A stretch of DNA of 64,000 nucleotides from Dillenia suffruticosa (Eukaryota; Streptophyta; Magnoliopsida; Dilleniales; Dilleniaceae), in contig JAVTVX010000035.1 of assembly GCA_033439265.1 (NCBI GenBank), forward strand, positions 15,340,001 through 15,404,000, read 5' to 3'. Both the position numbers and the translations under genes were made by a program. Of the stretch, positions 44,623-55,644 are shown one piece after another. A model generated the notes under the pieces. It saw nothing but the letters and a program-made list of their open reading frames with translations. It made no database searches and was not told the DNA's origin. Within the stretch, counting starts at the first letter, position 1. Every line of letters begins with the position of its first letter.

Positions 44623-47139
44623 ATCAAACAAGTGAGGTATGCCGTATTGTTCTCCTGAGACAATAAAGCTGGTTTCCGGCTCAAGCCATCAGCAACCACA
44701 TTGGCCTTGCCCGGATGATAATCAATCACAAGATCATAATCTTTGAGGAGTTCCAACCATCACCTCTGTCTCAGGTTAAGTTCTCACTGGGTAAATAAAT
44801 ATTTCAGACTTTTATGATCAATATATACCCGGCAAGTCACTCCGTATAAGTAATGGAGCCAAATCTTCAATGCAAAGACTATGGCTACAAGCTCCAGATC
44901 GTGTGTCGGATAATTCACCTCATGTTCCTTCAACTGTGTAGAGGCGTAGGCGATCACCTGACCATTTTGCATTAAAACACAACCCAACCTCTGTCGGCTA
45001 GCATCATTGTACACTGTGTACTCCCGACTACTGGTGGGAAGTTCCAAAATCGGAGCTGTAGTCAACCGTTGTTTGAGCTCCTGAAAACTCACCTCACAAC
45101 GGTTATCCCATACAAACTTGGTACCTTTTCGCGTTAATCTACACAATAGAGCAGCTATTTGGGAAAATCCCTCAACAAATCTGCGGTAATACCCGGCCAG
45201 ACCAAGAAAACTCCTGATCTTAGTTACTATTTACGGTTGCTCCCATCTCGTACTGGCATCGACCTTCTACGGATCGACAAAATCCCTTCCGTAGAAACGA
45301 CATACCCCAAAAATCCAATCTGTCTTAGCCAAAATTCACATTTTGTGAATTTGGCATACAGCTGTTCATCGCGGAGGATCTGTAAAACGGTGAGAAGATG
45401 CTAAACATGATCCTTATCACTCCGCGAATACACCAGTATATCGTCTATAAAGATTATGACAAATCGATCCAAATAGTCGTGAAAGACTCTGTTCATCAAG
45501 TCCATGAATGCAGCGGGGACATTAGTCAGTTCAAACGGCATGACTAAAAATTCGTAGTGCCCGTATTGAGTACGAAAAGCTGTCTTTGGCATATCTTGAC
45601 TCCTAATCCGTAGCTGATGATATCTCGATTGAACATCAATCTTCGAGAAAACTCGGGCACCTTGCAATTGATCAAACAAATCATCTATGCGAGGTAGCGG
45701 ACATGTATTCTTCACAGTCACCCGATTAAGCTGCATGAAATCCACACATAATCTCAGTGAGCCGTCATTCTTCTTTATAAACAGTACTGGAGCACCCCAA
45801 GGTGACGTGCTATAACGGATAAACCCCTTATCCAGAAACTCCTACAGCTGGACCTTGAGCTCCCTCAGCTTAGCCGGCGCCATCCTGTATGGCGGCATAG
45901 AGATAGGGGTAGTCCTCGGAGCTAAATTGATCTCAAAGTCAAACTCCAAAACCGGTGGTAATCCGGGTAACTCCTCGGGGAAAACATCAGGAAAGTCTTA
46001 TACCACTGGAACATCCTCCAGTCTCAGTCTCTGAGTAGTAGTGTCTATGATGTGGCCTAGTAAGTTGCACACCTATAGCGAATCATGCGTCTAGCCTCTA
46101 AAACTGAAATGACATAGCGAGGTAAAACCCGCCTCTCGCCCTAAAAAATCAACACTGGCTGATATGGTCTTCGAAACTCCACCTGCTTCTTGGAGCAGTC
46201 AACTGAAAACCAATGCATATGTAGCCAATCCATCCCCAAGATGACATCCAAATCAGTCATGGCGAGAGGGATTAAATCTGCCTTTAGTACTGTATCCCCA
46301 ACTTTGATCTCACATTCTCCATACACTGTACCGCGCACAATCTGTTCACCCAAAGGAATGATGACCAATATCTCCTCATCCAAAGGTGAGAGCAGCTTAT
46401 CAGAGTTCAGGAGAATTTATCGCTCATATACGAATAGTTAGAGCCCGTGTCAATAAGGATACGAGCATCTATTCCGAAAATAGGTAGAGTACATATCATT
46501 GGACACAAATGCACATAGACTTAGAATACAATCAAATTTGATATATATATATATATATATATATATGTCAAAATAATTGAGCCTCTTAGGCTTTTACAAT
46601 CTCAGTGTACAAAGATGTCAGAGAGGTATCATGTCGACAAAAGGTGCACAACATAAATACCTATATAACTATCATGATACCATGCTGACATCCCTAAAAG
46701 AAGTGAAAATACGAATAGAGATCCTATTCTACAGGATCAGAAGGAGGAGTGCCCGTGATGATGTCGGGGTTTGCCTGGACATCCTCCTATGTCATGGCAT
46801 AAACTCGGGCCTGAGCCCTAGGCTGTTGTCGTGCCTGGGTCTGCACTGTGTTACTCCTGATGGTCACCCTAGGAGTAGAAAATGCTGGCCAAGTAGGCTG
46901 CCCTTGCTGACCTATATGAGGAGTACTAGTGTGGCTCTGTGAGCTCTGTCCTCCGCGTCCTAACTCAGGGCAGGTACTCCTGATATGCCCCGGCTTCCCA
47001 CAGTGGAAGCAAGTACCGACACTGAATAAGCTCCTATCGAATGGACCTATTGCACCTGCGGCAATAAGGATGCCGTTGAGTAATATACTATGTAGGGTGA
47101 GTTGGAGCAGGCTGTCTAGATCCCTGGGAGTACTGTCCC
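44623..47139 (-). repeat. Amplified block, unit II (2517 bp): zinc knuckle, protease, RT, RNase H
   Basis: A complete second copy. Zinc knuckle 'CFHCGKPGHIRSTCPE' is at about 46970-47010, with a one-base loss shifting the frame nearby. Protease has intact D-T-G-S (about 46450). RT (45401-45850) contains '[20 protein letters not shown]'. RNase H and its tether (44623-45146) hold '[19 protein letters not shown]' and '[18 protein letters not shown]'. The copy ends in RNase H and is joined to unit I's zinc-knuckle region at 'ctgtccc' (44616-44622). Identity to unit III is high by eye (a few percent difference). Confidence 0.9.
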
Positions 47140-47849
47140 ATCAAACAAGTGAGGTATGCCGTATTGTTCTCCTGAGACGATAAAGCTGATTTCCGGCTCA
47201 AGGCATCAGCAATCACATTGGCCTTGCCCGGATGATAACCAATCACAAGATCATAATCTTTGAGGAGTTCCAACCATCTCCTCTGTCTCAGGTTAAGTTC
47301 TCGTTGGGTGAATAAATATTTCAGACTTTTATGATCAGTATACACCCGGCAAGTCACTCCGTATAAGTAATGGAGCCAAATCTTCAATGTAAAGACTATA
47401 GCCACAAGCTCCAGATCGTGTGTCGGATAATTCACCTCATGTTTCTTCAACTATCTAGAGGCGTAGGGGATCACCTGACCATTTTGTATCAAAACACAAC
47501 CCAACCTCTATCGGCTAGCATCATTGTACACTGTGTACTCCCGATTACTGGTGGGAAGTGCCAAAATCGGAGCTGTAGTCAACCATTGTTTGAGCTCCTG
47601 AAAACTCACCTCACAACGGTTATCCCATACAAACTTAACACCTTTTCGTGTCAATCTACACAATAAAGCAGCTATCTGGGAAAATCCCTCAACAAATCTG
47701 CTGTAATACCCGGCCAGACCAAGAAAACTCCTGATCTCAGTCACTCTTTGCGGTTGCTCCCATCTCGTAATGGCATCGACCTTCTGCGGATCGACAAAAT
47801 CCCTTCCATAGAAACGACATGCCCCAAAAATCCAATCTGTCTTAGCCAA
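47140..47849 (-). pseudogene. Tekay RNase H and connection (unit III copy)
   Basis: '[20 protein letters not shown]' with '[14 protein letters not shown]' (connection), '[19 protein letters not shown]', 'YTVYNDASR' (catalytic D region), and after a frame change '[20 protein letters not shown]' and '[20 protein letters not shown]'. Then comes '[20 protein letters not shown]'. The protein then runs directly into gag-like '[16 protein letters not shown]', which marks the block junction. Confidence 0.88.
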
Positions 47850-47917
47850 AATTCACATTTTGTGAATTTGGCATACAGCTGTTCATCGCGGAGGATCTGT
47901 AAAACGGTGAGAAGATG

Positions 47918-48355
47918 CTAAACATGATCCTTATCACTCCATGAATACACCAGTATATCGTCTATAAAGACTATGACAAATTGATCCGGATAGTCGTGAA
48001 AGAATCTGTTCATCAAGTCCATGAATGCAGCGGGGGCATTAGTCAGTCCAAACGGCATGACTAGAAATTCATAGTGCCCGTATTGAGTATGAAAAGCTGT
48101 CTTTGGCATATCTTGACTCCTAATCCGCAACTGATGATATCTCGATTGAACATCAATCTTCGAGAAAACTCCGGCACCTTGCAATTGATCAAACAAATCA
48201 TCTATGCGAGGTAGCGGATATTTATTCTTCACAGTCACCCGATTAAGCTGCCTGAAATCCACACATAATCTCAGTGAATCGTCCTTTTTCTTTATAAACA
48301 GTACTGGAGCACCCCAATGTGAAGTGCTATAACCGATGAACCCCTTATCCAGCAA
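47918..48355 (-). pseudogene. Tekay reverse transcriptase (unit III copy)
   Basis: A 145-codon open frame covers the fingers and palm: '[20 protein letters not shown]', '[16 protein letters not shown]' (first catalytic D), '[20 protein letters not shown]', and '[20 protein letters not shown]' with the F-I-D-D catalytic pair. It is the best preserved RT in the window. The thumb and connection run on in another frame into RNase H. Confidence 0.9.
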
Positions 48356-48358
48356 CTC

Positions 48359-48985
48359 CTACAGCTGGACCTTGAGCTCCCTCAGCTCAGCCGGCGCCAT
48401 CCTGCATGGCGGCATAGAGATAGGGGTAGTCCCCAGAGCTAAATTGATCTCAAAGTCAAACTCCCAAACCGGTGGTAATCCGGGTAACTCCTCGCGGAAA
48501 ACATCAGGAAAGTCCTGTACCACTGGAACATCCTCCAGTCTCAGTCCCTGAGTAGTAGTGTCTATGATGTGAGCCACGTAAGCCACACACCTGTAGCGAA
48601 TCATGCGTCTGGCCTCCAAAACTGAAATGACACAGCGGGGTAAAAGCTGCCTCTTGCCCTCAAAAATCAACACTGGCTGATATGGTCTTCGAAACTCCAC
48701 CTGCTTCTTGAAGCAGTTAACTGAAGCCCAATGCATATGTAGCCAATTCATCCCCGAGATGACATCCAAATCAATCATGGCAAGAGGGATTAAATCTGCC
48801 TTTAGTACTGTATCCCAAACTTTGATCTCACATTCTCTATACACTGTGCCGCGCACAATCTGTTCACCCGAAGGAGTGATGACTAATATCTTCTCATCCA
48901 AAGGTGAGAGCGGCTTGTCAGAGTTTGGGAGAATTTATCGCTCATATATGAATAGTTAGACCCCGTGTCAATAAGGATACGAGCA
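48359..48985 (-). pseudogene. Tekay protease (unit III copy)
   Basis: Retroviral-type aspartic protease. The motif 'LIDTGSNYSYMS' is followed by 'EKILVITPSGEQIVRGTVYR', 'LIPLAMIDLDVISGMNWLHM' and the RT-connecting '[18 protein letters not shown]'. The long frame 48359-48901 starts at an internal Met; a stop near 48935 separates the catalytic DTGS from it. Of the three protease copies in this element, this and the unit II copy keep D-T-G. Confidence 0.85.
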
Positions 48986-49651
48986 TTTATTCCGAAAATA
49001 GGTAGAGTACATATCATTGGACACAAATTCACATAGACTTAGAATACAATCAAATTTGATATATATATATATATATGTCAAAATAATTGAGCTTCTTAGG
49101 CTTTTACAATCTCAGTATACAAAGATGTCAGAGAGGTATCATGTCGACAAAAGGTGCACAACATAAATACCTATACAACTATCATGATACCATGGTGACA
49201 TCCCTAAAAGAGGTGGAAATACGAATAGAGATCCTATTCTACACGATCAGATGGAGGAGTACCCGTGATGATGTCGGGGTTTGCCTGGACGTCCTCTTAT
49301 GTCATGGCATAAACCCAGGCCTGAGCCCTAGGCTGCTGTTGTGCCTGGGTCTGCACTGTGTTACTCCCAATGATCACCTTGGGAGTAGAAAATGCTGGCC
49401 GAGTAGGCTGCCCTTGCTGACCCATATGAGGAGTACTAGTGTGGCTCTGTGAACTTTGTCCTCCACGTCCTAACTCAGGGCAAGTACTCCTGATATGCCC
49501 CGGCTTCCCACAGTGGAAGCAAGTGACCAACACTGAATAAGCTCCTATCGAATGGGACCTATTGTACCTGCGGCAATAAGGATGCCGCTGAGTAATATAC
49601 TATGTAGGGTGAGTTGGAGCAGGCTGTCCTGATCCCTGGGAGTACTGTCCC

Positions 49652-50626
49652 CGTCCCAGATTAGAAAATCCATATCCAAATCCGTCTCTATGTGAACTGG
49701 ATCCTCTGTCCCTCTTGGAGTTATGCGTAAAATGAGACTTCTCTTTCTTTCTCTTCTGCTCTCTGCTCTCTCTCTACCAAGTCTCAGCGCGGACCAAAGC
49801 CTCTACGCGGTGAGCAGAGTCTATCATCTCAGCCAGTGTTAATTGTGGAGTAACAGTCATATACCTCTTTATGCTGAGCCTAAGACCGTCCTCGAATTTG
49901 AAGCGTAAATACTAAGGTGTAGCCAGATTTGGTACGAATGCGGCAAGTCTCCGCATATCTGCCTCATACTCCAAGACAGATCTAGACCCCTATGTAAGCC
50001 GTCCCAACTCTGACCTCATTCGGTCCTGCTGGTAGAGTGGGAAGAATCTGCGGTCAAACTCCCGAACGAAGTCGTCCTAGTGCAGTATCTTTGTCACCTC
50101 ATCAGTGAGGGCCTCCCACCATAAGAGGGCCTCTCCTTCTAATAATCGTTGCGCCACTTTCAGGCAAAACTCCTCTTCAATTGCCAAATCGATCAAAATC
50201 CTGCGGGTGCGGTTGATCCTTGACTGCCACAGCATCACCAAACCTTGTGAAATCAGTGCACCCCAGTAGACGGGCCTCCTTAACCAACTTAGTCAACTCA
50301 TGTACCAGTCTAAGAGTAGCCGATGTGGTCTCACTCGGCTCTGACAAAGTAGAAGGACCGGCCACTGACGGTGGAACTGGTGTCGAAGGAACTGGCGTTG
50401 CGGCAGGTGCAGGCGCCATTGTAGGAGGTGGTGGGGGTAGAATCTGGACCTCATGCGAAGCGTACCACTCGTACACCTGTCAAAAGGCGTCGAGTGTGGG
50501 TACGGAAGTCTCAGCTAGAGCAGCTAGCTGAGTAGGTGCCGGTGGTAGCACGCGAGTCGAGGAATGATCCTTCGGCTCATCTAATTCCTCTGGTGGGGCA
50601 AAACGGGTGCTCTGTCGGGTCGTCAT
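49652..50626 (-). pseudogene. Tekay gag
   Basis: It starts at ATG 50624-50626 ('MTTRQSTRFAPPEELDEPKD'), 300 bases after the primer site. A TGA near 50480 interrupts a proline-rich segment. The capsid follows: 'LLEGEALLWWEALTDEVTKI', 'DDFVREFDRRFFPLYQQ' and 'RFKFEDGLRLSIKRYMTVTP', then a basic stretch leading to the zinc knuckle in unit III. At least four in-frame stops are present. The capsid motifs are characteristic of plant Ty3-gypsy Retrotrans_gag. Confidence 0.88.
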
Positions 50627-50933
50627 ACTTCTACAAGAGAAGGATCCTTATTAGGTATCGTTCAAAGAATAGGCATGGTTCAAGAAATTTGGACTAGTCA
50701 CATCTTGACTACCCTCACAAAGAATGAAATTCTTAGTTCAATATGGGAAAAATATAGCATGTTAGGTTAGATACAACCGTATCTAACCCCCTAAAATAGA
50801 TGAACTCATATACCTATGACCATGCACTGGGACTTCATAACTGTATGAAACTCTCATGCATTCAGGACTTCTAATTCATACTTGAGAATATTTTCAAAAT
50901 TATTTTATAAAACACAACTCTCAACCTAGAGCG

Positions 50934-50945
50934 GCTCTGATACCA
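50934..50945 (-). other. Tekay primer-binding site (tRNA-Met type)
   Basis: The minus strand reads 'TGGTATCAGAGC', seven bases after the LTR end 'GCATGACA'. It is complementary to initiator tRNA-Met. Confidence 0.9.
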
Positions 50946-50952
50946 ATCCAAC

Positions 50953-53900
50953 TGTCATGCCCCGGATCGGGATCGTGAATAGCCGCTCGTTGTTCTAAAT
51001 GCCGATTGTATTTTTATAGAAAATCGGACAGAATCTCCCAATATTTCGGAGGACTTTCAAGTACAATTAATCCTGTATAAATCACAATTATCCTGTAAAA
51101 TAAACAAATGGTCATCCCGGCCTCTCTAAGATCAACCAACCCATAGCCAATATCCAGAATAACGCAAGGCTATAAAAATTTTCAGCAACCTAGCCATAGA
51201 CCTCTACTGCCATGCCCCCCATCAAAGGCATGGACAGCCGCCAGTCGCCCCTCCTATGATTTAGAGGTGGCACCGAGCGATCCTAGAGTACACTTCTAAG
51301 ACATAACACATTCCGAAGTACTTATACAATGAATAAGAATTGTCTCAACGCAAGTGTTATGCAATGACATGAGAGTTCCACAATTTAAATATCCATGTTA
51401 TACAGTCATCCCAGATTTATACAATGGTTGTCTATAAACCTCAAAATACATATACATCATCAACAAATTTTAACTCACGAAATTGTAGTGAAAATATATA
51501 ATGACTCCTCAAGTCCAGACCAGATTTCCCAATGATTCTGAGCGTCTTAAAGCAACACTCCTTGTCAAATACTATCTCTGAAACAAGGAGGGAAACGAGG
51601 GGTGAGTACTCAGGGAAGAATACCCGGTGAGTGAGTAGATCAATGCAATCGTCCAATATAAAGTGTGAAATTGGAGTGTCAAAGTATAAGTAGACAAATC
51701 ATATTTCAAATTATCATGTTTTTCCTTTTTTACAATATATCATTAGCACACATTATCAAGTCAAATATGCATCCAAAATACTGTCATTAAAATCATAGAG
51801 CTGCCAGCCAAAAGTGTCTTGGCAGACGTCTACCTCGACCTATGACAGGCACACAGGGGTGTTATATGCGAGTTTATTTAAAGTGCTCTCTACCTCGGCG
51901 TTGGCAACGGACCTCGTCCAGGTGCTAGACTTAGAGAAAGTATCCAAATCCTCCCCTTTTCGGGTTCAACCTGTCTATTATCGTGTCGTTAATCAAATTA
52001 CGACAACTCGTGGGATACCCTAAGCCTAGGCATATCCGGACACCACCAAAACGCCTCTCACGGTATCCTTCGTAGTTATGGAATAATACATACCAAGACC
52101 CTCAAGGCCGAAATCAATATCGTATCAAGAATGTGCCGTACTCAGGTTGACAAACCAAATGCAATATATAGCATAAAATGACACATTATACATTTCAACC
52201 ACATGGATGCATAATTTCAATATTTCAACTCAATTTTTGGACACTCCAATGGTTCATAAAAAGTCAGTTCCAAAACCAATCAAAACATTCCAAGAGTACG
52301 ACAAATCATGCTCATTTAACAAAATGTTATAAAACAAAGTTTACATTTGAAATAAATCTCACTTACTGATTTGGGGAGGATAGCGTACTCCCTAATAAAA
52401 CCATAACACGTAGAATCAAAACTCCCCTCAATCAAATCACCAAACAAGTAGGAAGGCAACCATCCATAGATTTAACACCTCTTATATACCAAAAGTCTAC
52501 ACATACATAGGTTCAATTAAGGACATATTTTTGTGCTCAAACCAAAGCTAAAACAAATCTGAACTTCCTACACATAAGACCATTTCTCTAGCTCACTCAA
52601 AATGCCTCGAAACATTCTATTTTCAAGGTATTGAAGTCTATTTTCATAATATAGACGTATTTTAACTTCCTATATGCAGGAAAATTTATAATAAAAAGAT
52701 TGCATCAATCCTTAAACTCAAATCCCAAATTCTAACTATTTTTAAGCATTCATCAAATCAAACTCTAAGAGAAGCTATTCGAATCAAATCCGTATGATTC
52801 TATCATCCAGAATAGCTCAATTTGTATAAAATCCTATATTTGACCTAATTAATTTCATATAATGTCAAACAATACATTTCAATCTATTCTAACATTCATC
52901 CTAACATATGCAATACACTCTTACTCTAATTTACCCTAAATTCATCCAAATAAATCGAGTGAGTTAGAAATCCTCATGTAGGGTCCCTCGGGTTGCAGAT
53001 CTAGCTTTCATTCGCCCGTCAAATTGGTCTAAAACTTATAATATTTTCAAATTTAAACGATATTAGCAACTCACTCAAATTCTAAATACCAAACCCTAGA
53101 ACCTTAACCAATCACAGTTGTTACTTGCAGTGAAGATGCAGGTGAGCTCTCGAAGGAGAAAGCCAGTCGCGGGCTCCCGGGCCGTCGCGGGCTGGCCCAC
53201 TGGTGGGCTCGTGGGTCAGCAGGCTAGCGGGCTTGTAGGCCGGCGCGCTCATGGGCTAGGGGCTTGCGCTCATGAGCTGGAGCGCTCGTGGGTTGGAGTG
53301 CGCACTTGCGAGAGACTGCAGTCGCGCGCTGAGGCATAGCGCTCGTGCGGGGGCACACTAGCGCTCGTGCAAGGGCAGGCTTGCGCTCGTGCAGGGAGGG
53401 TTGTGCAGGGGCCCTTGCGCAAGGGAGATCGTGCAGTGCTCTCGCGCTGTGGCTTCTGTGGGCAGTCGTGCGTTGGCACGCTCGCGGTGGTGGCATGCGA
53501 TAGAAGCACACGACAGAGGAGGCCGAGAGGGAGATCGCGAGAGCGATCATGAACAGCGAAGGGAGAGAGAGAGAATGAGAGAGAAACCGAGAGAAACCAA
53601 GAGATGGAAATAGAGAGAGAGCGATGGCGATGGTCGTTGGGTGGTGGCGGGTCGCGGCGGAGAGGCGCGAAGCAGCCGCAGAGGAGGGCGGCGGCCGCGG
53701 AAGGTGAACAGTCGAGGGGAGAGAGATGAGATGAGAGGGAGAGGGAGAGATTAGGGCTTTAGCCCTAATCTGATTTGGGGAGAGGGGAGTGTCGCGTTTC
53801 GGCCGAAACGCAACACTTCCTTCTCTCCCTCTCTTTCCCCCCCTTTTTTTTGAATAAATAATTAATTTAATTTAAGAAATGAATAATTATGTGTATATAT

Positions 53901-54111
53901 GTATGTATATATATTTTTATACTCACTTACCCTACAATCCTAGGAACGGCATTTAGAATATACCAAAAATAAATTTAAAAACCCCAAAATCAAAAATCAA
54001 TTTAACTAAATAAACTTTCTCTCTATATAAATAAACGGAGGAATATCTTATTTATATATATATATTTCTAAAATGGTACAATATTACGGATACCATAGTG
54101 TCGGTGTTATA
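50953..54111 (-). repeat. Tekay 5' LTR (3159 bp)
   Basis: Partner of 38720-41925. It shares the GC-rich island (53125-53720) with 'gcgctcgtgcaagggcaggc'-type repeats, the GA-rich stretch and the (AT)n run. On the minus strand the start reads 'TATAACACCGACACT'; the canonical TG is TA here and is also lost in the 3' copy. The inner end 'tgtcatgcc' is canonical. Confidence 0.9.
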
Positions 54112-54420
54112 GTTACAATAAACAAGATGATATCTTTTCTAAACAAAGTACATTATCTTGCCTAACTAACAAGGCTATAAAAAAGGAAACTAACAAAAAA
54201 AGGCAACTAATGAAAATCTGCCTCAAATATATTACAAAATGTACTAAAAATATATCTTGACTGATTCTTTGCTTTCCTTCACATCCCTCTCAGGCTTGGG
54301 TGTTCTTTGGGCCTCTTAAATGTCCAATTGAGCTTCAATGAGTATGACTAAGACCTCATCTACTTCTCTAATTTCTTGTACAAGCAAATTATTAAATTGA
54401 GTCACATCCCATTACAATTG
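54112..54420 (-). pseudogene. Gypsy pol tail and LTR start, minus orientation
   Basis: On the minus strand, 'VTQFNNLLVQEIREVDEVLV' and 'IEAQLDI' then a stop and 'EAQRTPKPERDVKES', the C-terminal tail found in some plant Ty3-gypsy polyproteins. It leads into LTR sequence 'TTAGTTTCCTTTTTTATAGC'. The same stretch occurs in plus orientation at 54720-55010. The Tekay element inserted in the LTR portion of this copy. Confidence 0.65.
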
Positions 54421-54479
54421 AGCTGGGTTGTGTTGGGTGATGGAATTGCCCTCCTTTCACTCATCAAGAGGGGTAGATA

Positions 54480-54720
54480 GGCAGTGAGAGCTAGAGAGAG
54501 AGAGAGGAGAGAGAGAGAAAGGGAGAGAGAGTGAGAGGGATAGGGAGACAAGGTTTAAGAGAGAGAGATATAGAGAGGGGAGAAGGGGAGAGAGAATATG
54601 AGAGAGTGAGAAGGAGAGCGAGGGAGAGAGAGTGGTAGATAAGAAGAGGCAGAGAGAAAGAATGAGGGAGAGGGAAAAACAATGGGAGTGAAAGAGAGGG
54701 AGAGAGGGAAAGGGATGTGA
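54480..54720. repeat. GA-rich simple repeat between inverted gypsy tails
   Basis: Imperfect (GA)n with 'gggagagag' words over about 240 bases. It generates long serine/leucine-rich frames on the minus strand (54457-54862), which are low-complexity artefacts. Confidence 0.85.
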
Positions 54721-54917
54721 CCTTAGGAGAAGTAGTAAGTCCAATGACACAAGAAAGACTTAAGAGATTACAAGATGCAACTAGAGCCCGATTTAACAAT
54801 CTACTTGCACAAGAAATTAGAGCCCCAATGAAAGAAGCAAATGGAGCCTTAATCATGCTCATTCAAGTTCAATTAGACATTTAAGAGGCCCAAAGAACAC
54901 CTAAGCTAAAGGGGGGA
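54720..54917 (+). pseudogene. Gypsy pol C-terminal tail, plus orientation
   Basis: Plus-strand reading: 'SPMTQERLKRLQDATRARF', 'NNLLAQEIRAPMKEANGALI', 'MLIQVQLDI' then a stop. It resembles the C-terminal tail of plant gypsy polyproteins (GPMTRAR.KR type). It ends about 20 bases before a purine tract 'aaaggggggaca' (about 54907-54918), consistent with a 3' polypurine tract. Confidence 0.62.
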
Positions 54918-54918
54918 C

Positions 54919-55631
54919 ATGGAGAGAAGCAAAAAATTAGTCAAGATATGCTTGTAATAGATTTTGTGATGTATTTGTGGCTGATTTTCATTAGTCACCT
55001 TTTTTGTTTAGTTTCCTTTTTTATATTCTTGTTAGTTGGACAATGATGATTTGATTTGTTTATGAAAAATATCATCTTGTTTGACTTTAACTAAGTTGTC
55101 TTTCATGATTAGTTTCGTTTTCTATAGCTTTGCTAGTTGGGTAAGATGATTTGCTTTATTTAAAAAAGATATCATCTTGGTTGACCTTAACTAATTTGCC
55201 TAAATTGTGGTTGAAAACTAAGGCAAGAATTTCACCAATTCTAGTTGCTATTTAGGGACGACTTCATGTCTATAAATAGGCCAATACTAACCATGTAGTA
55301 GTTCAGTTTAGATTTATTAATTAATCATTGATTATGTTCTTTGTAAGGAATTTATGATTCTTTGTTATTGTGTAATCTTGTCTTATCAATCTACATTAGT
55401 ATATTAGTGATCCAAATTTACAAGCACCCCAATTTATGTCTCAATCCAATTGTGTTATCGTGTGAGTTGGTTTGTGGTGATCGAGGTTAATCGAGTAGTT
55501 TAAATAGCAGGTTGTGTTCCTCTAATATTGATTGGATATTTTCATTTGTTTCAATCCTGAACCTACTTATCTCTAACTTACGTCGTAAAGATCGGGCAAT
55601 CCCTAGCAGGATCATACCATTTGGTATCAGA
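54919..55631 (+). repeat. Gypsy LTR, plus orientation, with TATA box and following primer site
   Basis: It lies between a purine tract (about 54907-54918) and a tRNA-Met primer site 'TTTGGTATCAGAAA' (about 55631-55644). It contains a TATA box 'ctataaatagg' (55270-55280) and an internal ~101-bp tandem duplication (55009-55201, unit starting 'tagtttc.ttt'). It ends 'ggatcatacca'. Having pol tail upstream and a primer site downstream, it looks like an LTR shared by two tandem elements, or a recombinant. Confidence 0.6.
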
Positions 55632-55644
55632 AACCCAGGTTGTT

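Larger units (their letters stand above)
47140..49651 (-). repeat. Amplified block, unit III (2512 bp): zinc knuckle, protease, RT, RNase H in the native context
   Basis: This unit is contiguous with gag on its 5' side and so represents the original order. The zinc knuckle 'CFHCGKPGHIRSTCPE' lies at about 49480-49530. An (AT)n spacer is at 49059-49076. Protease has intact 'ILIDTGSNYSYMS' (about 48945-48985). RT (47918-48355) holds '[20 protein letters not shown]', '[15 protein letters not shown]' and the catalytic 'FIDD'. RNase H (47140-47849) includes 'YNDASR' and '[18 protein letters not shown]'. Its 3' end is fused at 'ctgtccc' (47133-47139) to the next unit's zinc-knuckle region. Stops are few, but the overall frame is broken between protease and RT and within RNase H. 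Confidence 0.9.
38720..54111 (-). mobile_element. Tekay/Del-type chromovirus (Ty3-gypsy) with amplified pol block, TSD GTTAC
   Basis: 15.4-kb element with long LTRs (38720-41925 and 50953-54111), a primer site beside the right LTR, and a perfect 5-bp duplication GTTAC (38715-38719, 54112-54116). Minus-strand order from the 5' end: gag, zinc knuckle, protease, RT, RNase H, then the block zinc knuckle-protease-RT-RNase H again, then zinc knuckle-protease a third time, then integrase with chromodomain. The chromodomain and 3.2-kb LTRs indicate a Tekay/Del chromovirus. All segments carry stops or frameshifts, so it is dead. The extra pol copies account for about 3.9 kb of the 9.0-kb internal region. 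Confidence 0.92.

Noticed and set aside
54457..54862. Ser/Leu-rich minus-strand ORFs of 97 and 123 codons
   Set aside because: They are translations of the (GA)n repeat.
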